A stretch of DNA of 44,242 nt from CAYUWH01 sp964448615 (GCA_964448615.1 CAYUWH010000009.1:1-44242); one strand, 5' to 3'; counted from the stretch's first letter, positions 1 to 8,052 are shown. A program made the numbers and translations. Notes: generated by a model not told the origin, from the letters alone.

Positions 1-266
1 CCGCCGCAATTCGCACATTGAATTTCTATGCGTTGTCCATCCGCATCCGGCAACTGCTTTACCGCACCGGGAATCGCATCATCAAACGAAGGCCAGCCGC
101 AACCTGAATTGAATTTATCCGTCGAGCGATACAGCTCCGCATTGCAGCGCTTGCAGATATACGTCCCCGCTTCGTCGAAGTTGTCATATTCTCCCGTAAA
201 CGGCGCTTCGGTTCCTTTGTGCTCAATGATGTCGCGTTCTTCAGGGGTCAGTGGGTTGAAGGTCAT
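1..266 (-). CDS. msrB: Peptide-methionine (R)-S-oxide reductase MsrB, partial
   Basis: Reduces the R-sulfoxide of methionine in oxidised proteins; cytoplasmic repair enzyme. Only the N-terminal 88 codons are present and the gene runs off the left edge. The translation shows the family landmarks: EHKGTEAPFTGEY near the N-terminus, the first zinc pair CKRC, the signature SGCGWPSF and the start of the second pair (CANCG). The ATG at 266 follows a reading frame open back to a TTG about 12 codons upstream, so a slightly longer form is possible. No clear Shine-Dalgarno site. The catalytic Cys lies beyond the edge. Identity is secure from the GCGWPSF motif; the exact start is less so. Confidence 0.88.
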   Translation of the reverse strand, partial: MTFNPLTPEERDIIEHKGTEAPFTGEYDNFDEAGTYICKRCNAELYRSTDKFNSGCGWPSFDDAIPGAVKQLPDADGQRIEIQCANCG

Positions 267-383
267 GTCCCGCAGTTTCGCGTGCTTCGCGATGGAGCGC
301 AATCATGACTCTGTACTTTTGCCATCATCAAATCATTCGTCTAGTACACATTTCTTGTTTACCATTGCAGTGTGAGACACTCT

Positions 384-406
384 GGCATAGGCACTTTACT
401 CCACTG
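384..406 (+). repeat. Left terminal inverted repeat of the IS
   Basis: Begins GGCATAGGCACTTT and ends CTCCACTG. It matches the reverse complement of 1324-1346 at 21 of 23 positions (differences at its 8th and 15th bases). The transposase start codon lies only 12 nt inside it, so the promoter must overlap the repeat or come from outside. Confidence 0.75.
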
Positions 407-417
407 TCCATCCTGAT

Positions 418-1320
418 ATGCCATTGGAAGCGGAATACCCACGTACATTGCTCGAATTCGAGCAACGCTTCCGGAATGAGCAGGCGTGCAGACGGTTTTT
501 CGCGAAGTTCCGCTGGTCGGAATGTTATCTCTGTCCTCGTTGCCGCTCTTCAGAAGCCTGGATGCTTTCACGTGATCGCATGAAGTGTCGCTTGTGTTGG
601 TACGAAGCGTCTGTGACTGCCGGTACGATGATCGAAGGGACGCATATTTCGCTTATGCTGTGGTTCCGCGCGGCATGGTGGATGGTGAATCAAAAAACAG
701 GCATGAGTGCACGCAATTTACAGCACATGCTGGGGATTGGCAGTTATCGTACGGCCTGGAAAATGTTGCACACGCTCCGCTCCGCCGCTCGTATTGTGGC
801 GCGCGTGAAATTGAAGAATAAAGTGGAAGTGGGTTTGCACTGTTTTGATCAAGGAACTGCCTGCTCACAATTGGACTGCGGAAGCTGTGTGGTCGCCATT
901 ATCGTTGAAGGAGATGAGAAGGGCTTGAAAGGTATCCGCATGCGCAGATTGCAAGCACAAAGTGCGAATGAAATCATTCCGTACATTCAATCTGCGGTGG
1001 AAAAAGGGAGTATGGTGCACACCGATGAATCGTTGCACTACGCCGGTCTTTCAGCATTGGGATACCGTCATATGCCAACGGCGGTGCGCAATTTGAAAGC
1101 GGAAGATCGGCAGAAGAAATTTGCGCGCGTGCAGTTAACGGCAACGCTTGTGAAGCGCTGGATTGATGGGACGTATCACGGCCGGTATGACGAACGCTAC
1201 ATTGATCGCTACCTCGCGGAATTCGCGTTTCGCTTTAACTGGAGAAAAGCGTCACACCCCGGTGAACTTTTTGTGTCCCTGCTGCGCGTATTGGCGACAG
1301 AGGAAAAAGTTCCTCTGTAG
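418..1320 (+). CDS. IS1595-family (ISXO2-like) transposase, catalytic site atypical
   Basis: 300 aa, the usual family length. Residues ~38-60 form a zinc ribbon (CPRC then CRLC), as in the IS1595 N-terminal domain, followed by the ISXO2-like DDE domain. The second acidic residue is visible in HTDESLHYAGL, and the C-terminal block has the family pattern GTYHG then EFAFRFNWR. The first catalytic Asp, normally in a VEVDE motif, is missing: the protein reads VEVGLHCFD at this place. Either the transposase is inactive, or the ligand is taken by the Asp a few residues later. It sits between matching terminal inverted repeats. No Shine-Dalgarno site is seen, and the start could be a little different. 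Confidence 0.85.
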   Translation: MPLEAEYPRTLLEFEQRFRNEQACRRFFAKFRWSECYLCPRCRSSEAWMLSRDRMKCRLCWYEASVTAGTMIEGTHISLMLWFRAAWWMVNQKTGMSARNLQHMLGIGSYRTAWKMLHTLRSAARIVARVKLKNKVEVGLHCFDQGTACSQLDCGSCVVAIIVEGDEKGLKGIRMRRLQAQSANEIIPYIQSAVEKGSMVHTDESLHYAGLSALGYRHMPTAVRNLKAEDRQKKFARVQLTATLVKRWIDGTYHGRYDERYIDRYLAEFAFRFNWRKASHPGELFVSLLRVLATEEKVPL

Positions 1321-1323
1321 CAT

Positions 1324-1346
1324 CAGTGGAGGAAAGTGACTATGCC
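1324..1346 (-). repeat. Right terminal inverted repeat of the IS
   Basis: Reverse complement begins GGCATAGTCACTTT; pairs with 384-406 (21/23). It starts 4 nt after the transposase stop codon. Confidence 0.75.
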
Positions 1347-1358
1347 TAAAAGGTTTAT

Positions 1359-1382
1359 TTTTTGGCTTATATAAGCCAAAAA
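1359..1382. repeat. Perfect 24-bp palindrome just outside the IS
   Basis: Reads the same on both strands, with centre TTATATAA flanked by GGC/GCC and then five T and five A. As a hairpin it gives a 10-bp stem with a 4-nt loop, but the T-run is on the 5' side and the A-run on the 3' side, so it is not a standard terminator. It could be a protein-binding operator or the remnant of another repeat. The rest of 1383-1579 holds no gene that I can support. Confidence 0.6.
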
Positions 1383-1579
1383 CATTTGTTTGTGCCTGAC
1401 AAGCGCACGTTGCTTGCTGGCTGAGGGCGGCCTGTGTGAGGGTAATCGCGGTCATGCCATTCGCATGATTATCGTGTTGAACGATCTTTCAGAACATCGG
1501 CTCTTCTTGTAGATCATTCCTCTCTGTCACAGGCACGAAGCCTTCCCGATATCGTACAACAATTTTCAGGAGTTATGCG

Positions 1580-2671
1580 ATGAAGAACATGGCTCGTCGC
1601 GGTTTCACGCTCATCGAGCTGCTGGTGGTGATCGCGATCATCGCGATCCTCATCGGCCTGCTCCTTCCCGCCGTTCAGAAGGTCCGCGAGGCGGCTTCTC
1701 GGATGCAGTGCACCAACAACCTGAAGCAGATGGGTGTGGCCTGCCACAACTATGCGAGTGCCACGGGCGTTCTCCCTTCCATCGGTCAGTGTGACTCGAC
1801 AGGAAGCGGGACCACGACGTACCGTGTCCATTCAACGGCGACCTGGATTCTGCCCTACATCGAACAAGAAAACGTCTTCCGCATGTTCAATGTAAGCGCG
1901 CCGTTGACTACGACTGGCTACACGGGCATGCATCCCAAGTCGCTAGGCTATGCCTACGATGACAACCGCTTTCCCAGCGGTCAGACAGCAGCTCGTACGA
2001 CGATCAAGACGTACATCTGTCCCAGTTCTCCGAACGGCACGGATCGTGATCCCGTCACCGGATTGGGTGGATTCGACTACATGTTCCCCACTCAAACGGA
2101 CATCGACGACATCACGGGGGAGCGTAACAACACCAATCCTGCTGGTGGGAAGCACAGCGGTTGCCTGACTTGTGAAGGCCGCGCCATTGTCGGCATCACA
2201 GACGGATCGTCGAACACGATCCTGTGTGTGGAAGATGCAAGTCGGGCCCACCCCAGCGTCGCGATCTTCGGTTCTTCCTCCAGTCGTCCGTCCCCGACGA
2301 CCGCAACCGGGACGAACGCTTTTCCTATCAACGGATTGTCGGGTGCGGGCACGACATTCGCCGGTGCGCGGCGCGTGTATTCCTGGGCCGACCCAGACAC
2401 GGTTGCCAACGGTTTCTCAGGGCCGAGCAATGCAACCGGCAGTCGAGTCGCCAAATTCAACAACTACTCGACTCCGCTGGGCGGCCCTGGCCAATGCCCG
2501 TGGACGATCAACAACTGCGGTCCCAACGATGAGCCGTTCAGCTTCCACACCGGTGGCGTGAACGCCGTCATGGGCGACGGCAGCGTCCGCTTCATCGCTG
2601 ACGGCATCAACTATCGCATCCTCAAGTACTCGGTTGGTGCGACGGATGGCCAGATTGTTACTCTCGACTGA
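1580..2671 (+). CDS. DUF1559 pseudopilin-like protein (planctomycete type)
   Basis: 363 aa. The N-terminus carries a type IV prepilin signal, RRGFTLIELLVVIAIIAIL, with the G|F cleavage site and the hydrophobic helix, followed by the DUF1559 signature LLPAVQKVREAASRMQC. The C-terminus has the family H-x-G-G-VNAVMGDGSVRF block. Proteins of this build exist in very large numbers in Planctomycetes, where their role in surface or pilus-like structures is unsettled. A good Shine-Dalgarno site (CAGGAG) lies 9 nt before the ATG, unlike most genes in this window. It forms a two-gene unit with the lipoprotein downstream, a pairing that is also typical of Planctomycetes. Base use is more GC-rich than in the neighbours. 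Either transfer from a planctomycete or a chimeric assembly is possible. Confidence 0.9.
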   Translation: MKNMARRGFTLIELLVVIAIIAILIGLLLPAVQKVREAASRMQCTNNLKQMGVACHNYASATGVLPSIGQCDSTGSGTTTYRVHSTATWILPYIEQENVFRMFNVSAPLTTTGYTGMHPKSLGYAYDDNRFPSGQTAARTTIKTYICPSSPNGTDRDPVTGLGGFDYMFPTQTDIDDITGERNNTNPAGGKHSGCLTCEGRAIVGITDGSSNTILCVEDASRAHPSVAIFGSSSSRPSPTTATGTNAFPINGLSGAGTTFAGARRVYSWADPDTVANGFSGPSNATGSRVAKFNNYSTPLGGPGQCPWTINNCGPNDEPFSFHTGGVNAVMGDGSVRFIADGINYRILKYSVGATDGQIVTLD

Positions 2672-2751
2672 GCCGACAATCGGCACGCCGGTGCCAGGGA
2701 AATAATTCCTTGGCACCATTTGTTCATTCCCATTCGTTCCAAGGAGCATTC

Positions 2752-3111
2752 ATGGGCCGGGTCTTCCTCTCGGTACTGCTGACCCTCGCGGTCGGCTGCG
2801 GCGGTATCACTAAACGAGCTGAACCAAGCGATGTGCAGGGGAAAGTCACCCTTCCGGGCAATATGTCCCCTAAGGACCTTACGATCACGTTCCAGCCTCT
2901 TCATAACGCGCATCCCGGTGGAGCAAAAATCGATAAAGACGGGAGCTTCACGGTGAAGCTTACCCCTGGCACCTATGCGTACTACTTCGAAGCTGAAGTG
3001 AACGCGGTCGTTCCCACCTACAAGAAAATGCCGCCGACTTACACCAGAGCCAGCGCCGATCGGGTGGTCTCGGTCAGTTCCGGCTCTCCCATCCTGATCG
3101 AAATCAAGTAG
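2752..3111 (+). CDS. Small lipoprotein paired with DUF1559 protein
   Basis: 119 aa. The signal sequence ends in a lipobox (AVGC, residues ~14-17), so the mature protein starts at Cys and is lipid-anchored. The rest looks like one small beta-sandwich: VQGKVTLPG, DGSFTVKLTPGTYAYYF and a C-terminal VVSVSSGSPILIEIK, similar to carboxypeptidase-regulatory/transthyretin-like folds. The start at 2752 is chosen because AAGGAG lies 5 nt upstream and the signal peptide begins there; an upstream in-frame ATG at 2710 would spoil the signal peptide. It follows the DUF1559 gene by 80 bp and shares its terminator. Function unknown; in Planctomycetes such lipoproteins often follow DUF1559 genes. Confidence 0.75.
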   Translation: MGRVFLSVLLTLAVGCGGITKRAEPSDVQGKVTLPGNMSPKDLTITFQPLHNAHPGGAKIDKDGSFTVKLTPGTYAYYFEAEVNAVVPTYKKMPPTYTRASADRVVSVSSGSPILIEIK

Positions 3112-3144
3112 ATCTCGACAAACGAATACTCGTTCAACACCCCG

Positions 3145-3189
3145 CCCTGTACCGGCGTCAGCCTCGGCTGACAACTGGTACGGGGTTTT
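3145..3189 (+). terminator. Rho-independent terminator after the DUF1559 pair
   Basis: Long stem CCCTGTACC..GTCAGCC / GGCTGAC..GGTACGGGG with small internal mismatches, a tight loop, and TTTT directly after. Ends the DUF1559-lipoprotein transcript. Confidence 0.8.
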
Positions 3190-3269
3190 CATCACTCTTA
3201 CAAAAAATCTCAAGAAGTATTATGGGATTTTTCGTGAACCCTGGCAACAAAGGAGTATGCTTACATTCT

Positions 3270-4229
3270 ATGGATAGTATCGGTGTATTCTTCAATGATG
3301 CCGACTTCGATCAGTATCCATTTACAGACCCCGCGTACAAAAGCGCGTATACCGATCTCGGCGCCATTTTCCTGCAGAAACACACGGAGTTTTTCATCCT
3401 GCGCAATCCTAAAACCTATGAAGGAGACAATACGTTTTCCTCGGGTTGGCGCTATACGCAAAGCGGCTTTGAAGCAATGGAAGGTCCGATCACGGTGGAT
3501 TTGATTTACAATAAAGGATCACACTTGATGCCGGATCCCGCCGCGAACATCGTCAACAAACTTGAGTTTGACATGTTGTGCCGCAATAAAATGAAAACGT
3601 ACGAATTATTTCCCGCGCTGTTTCCCCGTACCAGCTTGGCACGCACGCAGGAAGAAGCGGTCCAAGCGATTGACGCGCTCCCCTCTTCCATTGCCGTGCT
3701 CAAGCCGCAAGATGGCTGGGGCGGAAAAAATATTTGGATCGGCCCAAAGACGGAGGCGGCTCAACATCTTTCTTCATTCCCCGTCATCGTGCAGGAATTC
3801 ATCGATAGCTCCGGAGGACTTCCCGGTTTCCCCAATCTGCGTCACGACTTTCGCATCACGGTTGCCAATGGCAAACCGTTTTTCACGTATCTGCGCATTC
3901 CGGCAGAGGGAAAATTTGTTGCCAACATTGCACAAGGCGGCCGCCCGATTGTGGTCCCGCCGCATCTGCGTCCTCCCGAACCAATGGCATTTGTCAAAAT
4001 GATAGATGCGCACTTCACACAGTTCGGCAATCGGCTGTATTCCATCGATTGCGCGCGCGATGTTTCCGGCGCGTGGAAGCTGATCGAACTCAACGATCAA
4101 CCCGGCATCATGCCGCGCGAGGATTGTTTTGAGTACGCCGATCAGTATTTTGAGGACTTATCGGAATTTTTGATCTTCTGTGCGCAGCATCCGACGCCCG
4201 TAAAGAAACGGGAGTATTTTTGCGTGTAA
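3270..4229 (+). CDS. ATP-grasp family protein, first of a tandem pair
   Basis: 319 aa. ATP-grasp enzymes ligate a carboxylate to an amine or thiol using ATP. The central lobe shows AVLKPQDGWGGKNIWIG (a glycine-rich ATP-binding loop with its Lys), IVQEFID, HDFRITV, and near the end KLIELNDQPGI, the usual metal-ligand region. The layout resembles glutathione-synthetase/RimK-like members, but the substrate cannot be named. The start at 3270 aligns with the paralogue at 4258 (both begin with a VFF-D/N motif, then a YPF motif); an in-frame ATG at 3222 would add an unmatched tail. A -10-like TATGCT lies 8 nt before the chosen start. The paralogue follows after 28 bp. Confidence 0.82.
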   Translation: MDSIGVFFNDADFDQYPFTDPAYKSAYTDLGAIFLQKHTEFFILRNPKTYEGDNTFSSGWRYTQSGFEAMEGPITVDLIYNKGSHLMPDPAANIVNKLEFDMLCRNKMKTYELFPALFPRTSLARTQEEAVQAIDALPSSIAVLKPQDGWGGKNIWIGPKTEAAQHLSSFPVIVQEFIDSSGGLPGFPNLRHDFRITVANGKPFFTYLRIPAEGKFVANIAQGGRPIVVPPHLRPPEPMAFVKMIDAHFTQFGNRLYSIDCARDVSGAWKLIELNDQPGIMPREDCFEYADQYFEDLSEFLIFCAQHPTPVKKREYFCV

Positions 4230-4257
4230 GGAACGCCAGGCAGTACAATCGTTCTCT

Positions 4258-5126
4258 ATGAAATCTCCCACAGTATTCTTCGATGAACCGGGTTTCAATG
4301 ACTATCCTTTCAACGGTGAAGAGTACAAAACAGCCTACTATGAACTTGGCGAATTGATCGCCAAGCGAGGTGGAGCACTGTTCATTGCACGCGATCAGAA
4401 GACCTTCCTTGGTCATAACAACTTTTCCCAGGGATGGAAATTCAGCGATGGCGAATTTCGTGAATGCGGCGCATTCGAAGCGACGATGATTTATGACAAG
4501 GGCTATTTCAAAACCGATGGTCATTCGAATGTCCTCAACGATCGTGCGCTCGATGACGTGTGTACCGATAAATGGAAGACGACACAATTGTTTCCCTCAA
4601 TTTCCCCCCGTACGTTTCTTGTGCACAAAACCGGAGAATTGCAGGCAGCCGCACAACAACTTGGTGGTCTGCGCATTGTCGCCAAACCTGTCGACGGACA
4701 AGAGGGAAAGGGCGTGATGATCGGATCGGCAGAAGAAATTCTTCCGCACGTGACAGCATTCCCCTATCTGCTGCAGGAATTTTTAGATACATCCGGTGGA
4801 ATTCCCGGCATTGTGGAGGGAATTCATGATTTCCGTATTATTGCCGTTTCCGGTGAGCCTGTTGTCGCGTATGTGCGCACTCCCCCACCCGGACAATTGC
4901 GTGCGAACGTGGCGCAAGGCGGCAAAGAAATTCCCGTTCCCGTCGCGCAGATTCCCGCGGGAGCATTAACGTTATTCACAACCGTCGATGCGGAATTTCA
5001 GAAATATCCCAACCGCGTGTACTCCGCGGATATGGGCCTGCATCGCGATGGGCGCTGGATGATTATCGAATTAAATTCCAAGCCCGGCCTGACGCCAATG
5101 CGGATGGGGCCGGAGTATGTGCGCTT
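4258..5126 (+). CDS. ATP-grasp family protein, second of a tandem pair, cut by scaffold gap
   Basis: At least 289 aa, lost into the gap at 5127. Clearly a paralogue of the preceding protein: same opening (TVFFDEPGFNDYPF), same ATP loop (VAKPVDGQEGKGVMIG), LLQEFLDTSGGIPG, HDFRII and IIELNSKPGL. By comparison with its neighbour only some 30 C-terminal residues are missing. TACAAT lies 8 nt before the ATG. The pair could act on two related substrates or form a heteromer; neither can be shown here. Any apparent reading frame continuing beyond the Ns is an artefact. Confidence 0.82.
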
Positions 5127-5226
5127 NNNNNNNNNNNNNNNNNNNNNNNNNNNNNNNNNNNNNNNNNNNNNNNNNNNNNNNNNNNNNNNNNNNNNNNNNN
5201 NNNNNNNNNNNNNNNNNNNNNNNNNN
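5127..5226. other. Scaffold gap, 100 N
   Basis: Exactly 100 N, the conventional filler for a gap of unknown size. It removes the C-terminus of the second ATP-grasp gene and the C-terminus of the secreted protein on the other strand. No overlap between the two flanks is visible. Confidence 0.99.
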
Positions 5227-5610
5227 CATCGGGCCGAAAATACTGTTGGTGTTGCTTCGTACTTTCAGCATGCAGACATACACCGGACAATTTCCCTGAA
5301 TCAATCCTGGAAACGTCCACCCGCCCCCGCAATCGTAGCGATCGGGTGATGCGAGCATACTGAGGACGCTGTTACTCAGGCGGCATTGGGTATCCCGTGG
5401 CGTTCTGCGATAGAGAGAGGGAGTTGACGGATCGTACGGGTCGTAACGACGAAATGTGTAGGTGGGAGCAGGGCTTCGCAGGTCAGGAGACGAAGAGGTG
5501 CGCAACACATACGAATGTGCCGATGATGCAGAAGAGGCATGTCCTGCCAGCGTGATCGTGGGAACAAACATCCCCGTCACCACGATGATGACTTTCAATC
5601 TCGTGAACAT
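5227..5610 (-). CDS. Secreted protein of unknown function, C-terminus lost in gap
   Basis: At least 128 aa. The N-terminus is a signal peptide (basic MFTRLK, hydrophobic VIIVVTGMFVPTITLA, then GHASSA). After it come Ser/Pro/Tyr-rich stretches (PAPTYTFRRYDPYDPSTP) and four cysteines spread through the last 60 visible residues, suggesting disulfides outside the cell. I recognise no family. A strong promoter (TTGACA, 17 bp, TGGAAT) lies 8 nt before the ATG. Confidence 0.65.
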
Positions 5611-5618
5611 AGAAAGCT

Positions 5619-5647
5619 ATTCCATCTTGTTCTATTTTACCTGTCAA
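5619..5647 (-). promoter_or_regulatory. Promoter of the secreted-protein gene (minus strand)
   Basis: On the minus strand: TTGACA, spacer 17, TGGAAT, then 8 nt to the ATG at 5610. Predicted transcript starts within one or two bases of the start codon. Confidence 0.65.
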
Positions 5648-5734
5648 TATTTTCCGCGGTTTTCGCAGAATGAACAGGAGGACTGTGCTTTTTCTCCTAT
5701 CTTAAATCTTGTCAAATCAGCCTGTAAGTCCCTA

Positions 5735-5762
5735 TTGACAGACTTCGTTAGCACTCTAAAAT
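5735..5762 (+). promoter_or_regulatory. groESL promoter
   Basis: TTGACA (5735-5740), 16-bp spacer, TAAAAT (5757-5762). The -10 box lies inside the spacer of the CIRCE operator, so repressor binding would block RNA polymerase directly. Confidence 0.85.
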
Positions 5763-5774
5763 TTGGAGTGCTAG
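5748..5774 (+). promoter_or_regulatory. CIRCE operator (HrcA binding site)
   Basis: TTAGCACTC, nine bases, GAGTGCTAG: 17 of 18 arm positions match the classical CIRCE element. In many bacteria HrcA binds this site and represses chaperone genes until heat stress. It lies 39 bp upstream of groES and overlaps the -10 box. hrcA itself is not in the window. Confidence 0.92.
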
Positions 5775-5813
5775 ACTCTGAACACTTTCACTCATTTTCT
5801 CACACCCTTTTTT

Positions 5814-6158
5814 ATGTCCTCTTCCTCTCTTCCCAAGCTCGCCGTGAGCATTCAGCCATTGGGAGACCGCGTGGTGGTTGTTCCTGTTGAAGCGGAGCTC
5901 GTCACGACTTCCGGCATTGTCATCCCTGATACCGCGAAAGGAGAAAAGCCCCAAGAAGGCGTTGTCATCGCGATGGGCAAAGGCGGGATTCAGACTTCCG
6001 AAGGCGAAGTATCGAATCCGCATGATTTCCTGAAGGTCGGTGACAAGGTGCTCTTTGGAAAATATTCCGGTGATGAGGTGAAATTGAAAGATAAAGCCGG
6101 CAAAGACGTGGAAATTAAAATCCTCCGCCTCGATAGCATCCTTGGCATCGTCCAATAA
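5814..6158 (+). CDS. groES: Co-chaperonin GroES
   Basis: 114 aa; the lid of the GroEL folding chamber. Visible landmarks: IQPLGDRVVV near the N-terminus, the mobile loop region VTTSGIVIPDTAKGEKPQEGVV, VGDKVLFGKYSGDEVKL, and the C-terminal ILRLDSILGIV. The N-terminus carries about 12 extra residues (MSSSSLPKLAVS) compared with the common form. Heat-shock control is implied by the CIRCE/promoter overlap upstream. The leader is about 45 nt and lacks an obvious Shine-Dalgarno site. groEL follows after 40 bp as the second gene of the operon. Confidence 0.96.
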   Translation: MSSSSLPKLAVSIQPLGDRVVVVPVEAELVTTSGIVIPDTAKGEKPQEGVVIAMGKGGIQTSEGEVSNPHDFLKVGDKVLFGKYSGDEVKLKDKAGKDVEIKILRLDSILGIVQ

Positions 6159-6198
6159 TTCTCAATTCTCAATTTTTAATTACTAATTTTTTATTCCT

Positions 6199-7997
6199 AT
6201 GGCCAAACAATTAATTTTCGGAGATGACGCCCGTCAGAAAATCTTTAAAGGTGTCGCACACCTCGCACGCGCCGTCACCGCGACGATGGGTCCCAAGGGA
6301 CGCAACGTCGTGATCGATAAAAAATACGGCGGACCGACTGTTACCAAAGACGGTGTCACGGTCGCCAAAGAAATCGAACTGGAAGATCCATTCGAGAACA
6401 TGGGCGCGCAGTTGGTGAAGGAAGCGGCAACGAAAACCAACGATGCCGCCGGTGACGGCACGACAACCGCAACCGTGCTCGCGCATGCGATGATGGAAGA
6501 AGGACTCAAGCATCTCGGCTCGGGCTCGAATCCCATCCTTATTAAAAGAGGAATGGACAAAGCTGTCGATGCGGTCACCGCATTTCTCGGTAAGCTGAAG
6601 AAAGATGTGACGAAGAAAGAAGAATTTGCCGCCGTCGCGACGATTTCCGCGCAGGACAGCGAGATTGGTTCCGTGATCGCTGAAGTGATCGATGAAGTCG
6701 GCAAGGATGGCGTCGTAACGGTTGAAGCTGGCCAGACGCTTGGCATGGAAAAGGAATTCGTGGAAGGCATGCAGTTCGATAACGGCTTTATCTCGGCCTA
6801 CTTCGTNNNNNNNNNNNNNNNNNNNNNNNNNNNNNNNNNNNNNNNNNNNNNNNNNNNNNNNNNNNNNNNNNNNNNNNNNNNNNNNNNNNNNNNNNNNNNN
6901 NNNNNNAGGAATTCGTGGAAGGCATGCAGTTCGATAACGGCTTTATCTCGGCCTACTTCGTCACGGATCCGGCCCGCATGGAGGCGGTATTCGAGCGCGC
7001 ACACATTCTCATTACGGATAAGAAAATTTCTTCCATTCAGGAAATTCTTCCGTTGCTCGAACAACTCGCGCAGAAGGGTCGTAAGGAAATCGTCATTATC
7101 GCCGAAAACGTGGAAGGAGAGGCTCTTGCCACCTTGGTCTTGAACAAGCTCCGCGGCACGTTCTCCGCGCTCGCGGTGAAGGCTCCCGCCTTTGGGGATC
7201 GCCGTAAGGAGATCTTGAAGGATATCGCCGCTCTCACGGGCGGTCGCGTGATCTCCGAGGAAGTTGGTCTGAAGCTGGAGAACGCAACGCTTGCGGATCT
7301 CGGTCAGGCTCGCAGAGTGGTGGCAACGAAAGACAACACCTTGATCATCGGCGGCTCCGGTCGCAAAGATGAGATCAACGCTCGCGTGCAGGAAATCAAA
7401 GGACAGCTTGAATCCACGAAGTCCGATTTCGATCGTGAGAAGCTCGCGGAGCGTCTCGCGAAAATGACCGGCGGTGTCGCCGTCATCAAAGTCGGCGCCG
7501 CGACGGAAGTGGAACAGAAGGAGAAGCAGCACCGCGTGGAAGATGCACTCTCCGCAACACGCGCGGCGGCCGAAGAAGGAATCGTTCCCGGCGGTGGCAC
7601 GGCGTACATCCGTTCGATCGGTTCACTCGAAACATTGCTGAAGAATACGAAGGATATGGATGAGAAAGTGGGCATCGAAATCGTCATGAATTCGTTGACC
7701 GCTCCCGCGCGCAACATCGCGCAGAATGCGGGTATCAGCGGAGAAGTGGTCGTTTCGAAAGTAAAGGATGGCAAAGATGCGTTCGGGTACAACGCGCTCA
7801 CTGATGAGTATCAGGATCTTGTAAAAGCGATGGTCATCGATCCGAAGAAAGTCACGCGCTCCGCACTCGAAAACGCAGCCTCCGTCGCCTCGATGTTCCT
7901 CACCCTTGAAGTCGCGGTCACCGATATTCCCAAACCTGAACCCGCTATGCCGGCAATGCCGGGTGGTGGTGGGATGGGAGGAATGGGAGATTTCTAA
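6199..7997 (+). CDS. groEL: Chaperonin GroEL (interrupted only by an artefactual gap)
   Basis: ATP-driven double-ring chaperonin. The first part shows ATMGPKGRNVVID and the ATP-binding GDGTTT; the second part shows VEDALSATRAA, with the ATP-hydrolysis Asp, and PGGGTAY, and ends with the GGM-rich tail GGGGMGGMGDF. The gene is split by 100 N at 6807-6906, but the 55 bases before and after the gap are identical. Removing the gap and one copy gives 1644 bp, i.e. 547 aa, exactly the normal GroEL length, and the frame is continuous. The genome therefore has an intact groEL. A strong terminator follows at 8018. Confidence 0.97.
6752..6806 (+). repeat. 55-bp sequence duplicated across the gap (copy 1)
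   Basis: Identical to 6907-6961. An assembly overlap, not a biological repeat: joining the two copies restores the groEL frame and length. An exact 55-base overlap is what a de Bruijn assembler leaves between neighbouring contigs at k = 55. Confidence 0.95.
6807..6906. other. Scaffold gap, 100 N, artefactual
   Basis: Exactly 100 N placed between two contigs that actually overlap by 55 bp. The true gap size is negative. Confidence 0.97.
6907..6961 (+). repeat. 55-bp sequence duplicated across the gap (copy 2)
   Basis: Identical to 6752-6806; see that entry. Confidence 0.95.
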
Positions 7998-8017
7998 GTC
8001 ACATTTTGCTGGCAACG

Positions 8018-8052
8018 AAATAGCCGACCTTACGTAATGTCGGCTATTTTTT
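8018..8052 (+). terminator. groESL terminator
   Basis: 11-bp perfect stem AAATAGCCGAC / GTCGGCTATTT, 10-nt loop, then a T-run. Lies 20 bp after the groEL stop. Confidence 0.9.

Larger units (their letters stand above)
384..1346 (+). mobile_element. IS1595-like insertion sequence with 23-bp terminal inverted repeats
   Basis: A single transposase gene is bracketed by inverted repeats that match at 21 of 23 positions (384-406 against 1324-1346, both reading GGCATAG inward). The element is 963 bp, a normal size for a one-gene IS1595-type element. The 8-bp flanks (376-383 and 1347-1354) are not identical, so I see no target duplication; the insertion may be old, or the outer ends may differ by a few bases from what I chose. 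The transposase has a non-consensus catalytic region (see its entry), so mobility is doubtful. Confidence 0.75.

Noticed and set aside
28..375. Plus-strand open frame at the left edge
   Set aside because: Shadow of msrB, whose zinc and GCGWPSF motifs are on the minus strand.
1580..2671. Type IV pilus operon
   Set aside because: Only one prepilin-like protein of the DUF1559 type is present; no pilus assembly genes are near.
5127..5349. Continuation of the second ATP-grasp gene through the Ns to 5349
   Set aside because: The N-run gives no stops; the sequence after the gap belongs to the secreted protein on the other strand.
6199..7143. groEL ending at 7143 as a truncated or fused product
   Set aside because: Caused by the 100-N filler and the 55-bp overlap; the merged gene is full length.
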